A stretch of 64,000 bases of DNA from Brachionus manjavacas (lineage: Eukaryota > Rotifera > Eurotatoria > Ploima > Brachionidae), in assembly GCA_019054805.1 (NCBI GenBank), contig JAHQIY010000001.1:4478501-4542500 (forward strand). Reading direction: 5' to 3'. This document shows, piece by piece, positions 60,801-64,000 of this stretch. Each line of letters starts with the position of its first letter. Positions within the stretch are counted from its first letter, which is position 1. Below the pieces are notes generated by a model that ran no database searches, was not told the DNA's origin, and saw only the letters and a list, made by a program, of their open reading frames with translations. The position numbers were made by a program, and so were the translations under genes.

Positions 60801-63440
60801 ATTAAATAGAAAAAAAAAGATACATTTAATACAAAATTTTAAAAGATTAAAATTAGAAAATAAATTTTAATTTAATGTTAATTATGAAGGCAAAACATCC
60901 AGGTTTATTTTTTTCATAATTATTCAATTCAATTAATGAATTGAAATTTGGTATGGAATTAAAGGGAAATTTTGATTGCAGATGGACAAAAAAATTTTTT
61001 AAATTAAACGTAGACTTGTAATTTTTTCGAGGTATTTGATATTTTTTGTGGAATTTATGATAAAATCTTGTGTCAATTTTTGATTCAAACATAATTTTTA
61101 TTCATTTCAAGAAATATTTTTTTGGATTTTTTTATAAAAATAAATTTTTTTTAGCTATTTTTTTGCATCCAAAAACTGTAGGATTAAGGAAATTTAAATT
61201 TCTTTTTTGCACAAAAAAATTATTTATACTTGCAAGTGATTTTACTAGGTAATAAAATTTAAAAAAAAAGATAAAAACTAAAATTTTTTAAAATGAGGCA
61301 AATGACTCTTTAGTATTTTAAAGTTAATTATTTATTTCCAGTTTTGGATAGAAAATAAAACACATGATATTATTTTTAGTTTTTTTTGTCTTCCATTTGA
61401 TCAAATGTTAGATTTAAAATGAAATTTTTTGTTTATTAAATCAAAAATCTTTTAATTAACAAAAAAATAGAATTAATTTAGCTGAAAGTTCCAAATACCT
61501 CGACAAAATCCTGATTTTTTGTGAAAATAAAAATATAAACTTATACTTTAATTAAATTTATTAGAGTTAAGCATCCATCAAAATTTTCTTTTGTTTTGCT
61601 GCTAATTTTTAGCCAAAAGCTGCAATCAAATTTCATTTGAAATTTTTCTCTAATAGAAAAATTCTGCTTATAAAATCCAGTTTCGAATTCTTTAATTTTA
61701 CAGCTAAATTTAATTTTTTTGTGGATGATAGTAATAAAAATAGAATAAAGATCACAATTTACTCCGGGTATTTTGAACATTTTTATTTAATAATAATAAT
61801 AAAAATAATAATAATAATAAAAGTTTATATTCTACGATCAATTTACTTTAACTAAATTAACAAAGCAGAACGACTAACGTAGTCCCACTATAGTAGACTT
61901 TTAATTTTTTTAGTTTATTTCTTCTGACTTATTTGATTTGGTTGATCTTCTTAATTGGATGATACCGTTACACAATAATATGCCTCTTTTTCACAAAATT
62001 GATAATTATGCTTCTTTATTTTTAAATGTATAGACCATAGACTTTTCACTTTTTATCCTGTTTTTTTCTGAATTTAAAAACAATTTTCATCAAATTTGAA
62101 AAACGGGGCCGGTCAATTTTATGACCACTGATCATAACATATTCCATAGCATCATTTTATTTTATGATAGCATATTGGTAAAATTAATTAAAATCTAAAT
62201 ATGTTAGTTTGAATGATAAAATGTTATTAAATTAATTAGTTCAATAAACAGATTTAAATTGTTTTCTTTTTTTTAAAACTTTTTAATTAAAAAATAAACA
62301 ATTGAATCAGGTTTAATTTTTTTTCTTCTAAGAGTCAATTTTCTGGCCAAAATAATATTCAAGTAGATTTGTTTTTTCATAAAATTAATTAATTTATTAG
62401 GATAAGAATCTGATCAATTGGTCACAAAAATAACCAGCAACAAAACACAACATGAAAATTTTGGCCAAAATCTTAAAATTTATTTGAAAATTTTAAGCTA
62501 AAATTATCTTTTGTTAAATCTAATTAAAAAAAAAAGGAAAATAGAGTTATATTGTAATTAAATTATTCAAATATGATTGAAAACTAATCTAATTTTATGA
62601 TTAAATTTTCAGGTCACAGTTTTTGTTTATCAAATAAATTTTTTATTCATTTAGTAACCTATTAATTTATGAAAAAAAAGATCAATTAGTCATAAAATTG
62701 CTAAATCTCAATTCTATTTACAAAAATGAAATAGAGATTTAGAAATTATTTTAATATAAAATTTAAATTGTTTATCTTGTCTAGAAACAATGCAGCTAAT
62801 TTTCAAAAACCCATTCGGTCAGTGTTAAAAGATAACTAATAAACTTATAAAAAAAGTTTTTGAAAAATTTCATTGACCTTAATAATAGAGCTATCTTAAT
62901 ATCATTCAAAAAATCTACAGATAGGTTTTTTAAGACATATGGAAATAATTTTGGTAAACTATAAATCAAACATTTTTTTTTAAATATTTTTATTTAAAAC
63001 CTTTTAATTTTATCATAATGACAAAAGAGATCATGGGCGAAAATCTCGTGAGTATGTCAAAAAAGTAACTCGGAATTTTTCCTATCACATATTGAGCATA
63101 TGTTTTGGCGAAATCAGCTGATTTGCAATGTTAATTTAAATTATAATTTCGTCTTTTTAATTCAAAACTCTTGCATTCAAACTACTCACAATATTAAAAT
63201 ATTTGAATATAGAAATTTAAAATACTTAGAGTTTCGTTTTGAACATGACCTTTATTCAAGCAATACTTGAAGCCTAAGTCAAAATTTCACGTTTTTTGCA
63301 TAATTTGAAATTTACGATGAAACATTAAATGAAATTTTTTTCTTTTTTTTCCAAATAAAAATAAAGAAAAAGCGCATTCTTTTATTTTTATGTTTATAAG
63401 CAACATAATTTTTTTTTTTTAAAGATTAAGTTTTATTCCA
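57870..63440. other. Long AT-rich gene desert
   Basis: Apart from the hairpin at 58412-58456 and possible hAT-like AAGTCA motifs at 60463-60550, I see no genes or elements. Open frames at 58065-58346, 58339-58611, 60853-61252 and 61541-61855 have the Lys/Phe/Asn/Ile composition of chance frames. A 45-codon ATG frame at 59126-59263 is unsupported. Confidence 0.45.
58412..58456. repeat. Perfect 17-bp inverted repeat
   Basis: TCAGCGAAATGAATATG (58412-58428) and its exact reverse complement (58440-58456) enclose the 11-nt loop CTTGCCCATGT. It lies in a locally GC-richer patch (58255-58520). Confidence 0.9.
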
Positions 63441-63452
63441 TTCGAAACCAAA

Positions 63453-63461
63453 ATGAATTAG
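63453..63461 (+). promoter_or_regulatory. Minimal upstream ORF (Met-Asn-stop)
   Basis: ATGAATTAG lies 63 bp before the ATG of the gene at the right edge, in an AAAATG context. If transcribed it would be the first AUG and could reduce translation. Confidence 0.3.
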
Positions 63462-63523
63462 GAACACAACCAGCTGGGTGCTCTCACTAAATCTAAACAA
63501 AACAAAACGAGTTTGTGCGTGAA

Positions 63524-63799
63524 ATGCAGAGTCTTGTGGTATCTAGAGAGACCACATTGATAAACAGCAATGAAAGTGGCAGATCTGACCTTGAAGACTT
63601 GGCCGAATGCATGCTAAATCTCATCATAAATAGTCGAGTTCAAAGTCCAGTCCCAGTGAACTCTCACTCTTCCCATTTACTTGACTTGTTCATGGCCAGA
63701 CTCTACCAACTGGCAACCGAGGCCAAGGAATACTTCCCCAACCAAAGATTCTCTAGCAAAAAACTGCCTCTCCACTCATGCTCGGACAACAATGCTCAG
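63524..63799 (+). CDS. First exon of an unknown conserved-looking gene (partial, right edge)
   Basis: From ATG 63524 a 92-codon frame runs to CAG|GTTTGC, a plausible donor in phase 0. Past it the frame quickly becomes low-complexity. GC content and codon use rise sharply as in the other real genes of the window. Residues 19-33 (SDLEDLAECMLNLII) and 48-67 (SSHLLDLFMARLYQLATEAK) look helical and amphipathic; no signal peptide is present. I do not recognise the family. An in-frame GTG at 63515 is not a likely start. Confidence 0.6.
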
Positions 63800-64000
63800 G
63801 TTTGCTATTTTTTGGCTATCAACATTCTATTATTATAATTTATCTAACTATTAAACATAATTTCAATTAATTCATTACGTAATAGTAAAAATTACGTAAT
63901 TTTTAATTTTTAAATGCTTGTCTACATACTTTAAAATAGGATTATTTGCATTCAATTAAAATTAGCTTAAAAAAAAAACTCCGGCTTAAATAGACCTTTT

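Noticed and set aside
61541-61855. Overlapping frames on both strands in the desert
   Set aside because: Composition and overlap on both strands indicate chance openness.

Overview
The window is nuclear DNA of an AT-rich invertebrate animal. The evidence is: metazoan housekeeping genes split by GT-AG introns (most of 46 to 80 bp), poly(A) signals, no operons or ribosome binding sites, and a dense load of decayed LINEs and cut-and-paste transposons. A monogonont rotifer or similar small lophotrochozoan would fit the base composition, the short introns and the transposon mix. That placement is inference; I cannot prove it without a search.

The conserved genes are spread along the window. They are histone H1 (10996-11736, +), LSM1 with a long extra N-terminus (25134-25958, -), UDP-glucose 4-epimerase GALE (27870-28952, +), ERO1 oxidoreductin (32210-33988, +), a PH-domain protein with a GGGDF repeat tail (36073-37529, -), SMG8 (39627-43893, -), a LysM-domain LYSMD1/2-type protein (45603-46334, -) and RBBP5 (52262-53742, -). 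Less certain genes are a Ser/Lys-rich unknown (3018-3767, +), a small secreted Cys-rich protein (21645-21935, +), the first exon of an unknown gene at the right edge (63524-63799, +) and a terminal exon at the left edge (3-236, +). These genes serve unrelated processes (chromatin, mRNA decay, sugar metabolism, ER oxidative folding), so I see no functional cluster.

Most of the rest is a transposon graveyard. There are at least twelve LINE pieces. Their 3' ends fall into two designs: one or two hairpins followed by (TAC)n or (ATT)n, or a tiny hairpin with a 4-6 bp stem followed by a TTTA-type tail. DNA transposons include an interrupted hAT of 3078 bp with a perfect 8-bp target duplication (12937-16014). 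It sits inside one LINE and itself contains another LINE. Others are three short hAT derivatives with 8-bp duplications, another hAT relic, a Ginger/KRBA2-like element with long inverted repeats (17183-18719), a Tc1 relic with DD34E spacing, a pogo/Tc2-like element that has lost its catalytic core, and three MULE-like scraps, one of them inside a long SMG8 intron.

The region from about 57.9 to 63.4 kb is nearly featureless AT-rich sequence. I found no rRNA, intact tRNA, CRISPR array or viral gene. The main items for follow-up are the nested transposon stack at 12.5-16.7 kb, the recurrent 3'-hairpin signatures, the extended LSM1, the GGGDF protein, and two unexplained inverted repeats (42639-42703 and 57744-57858).
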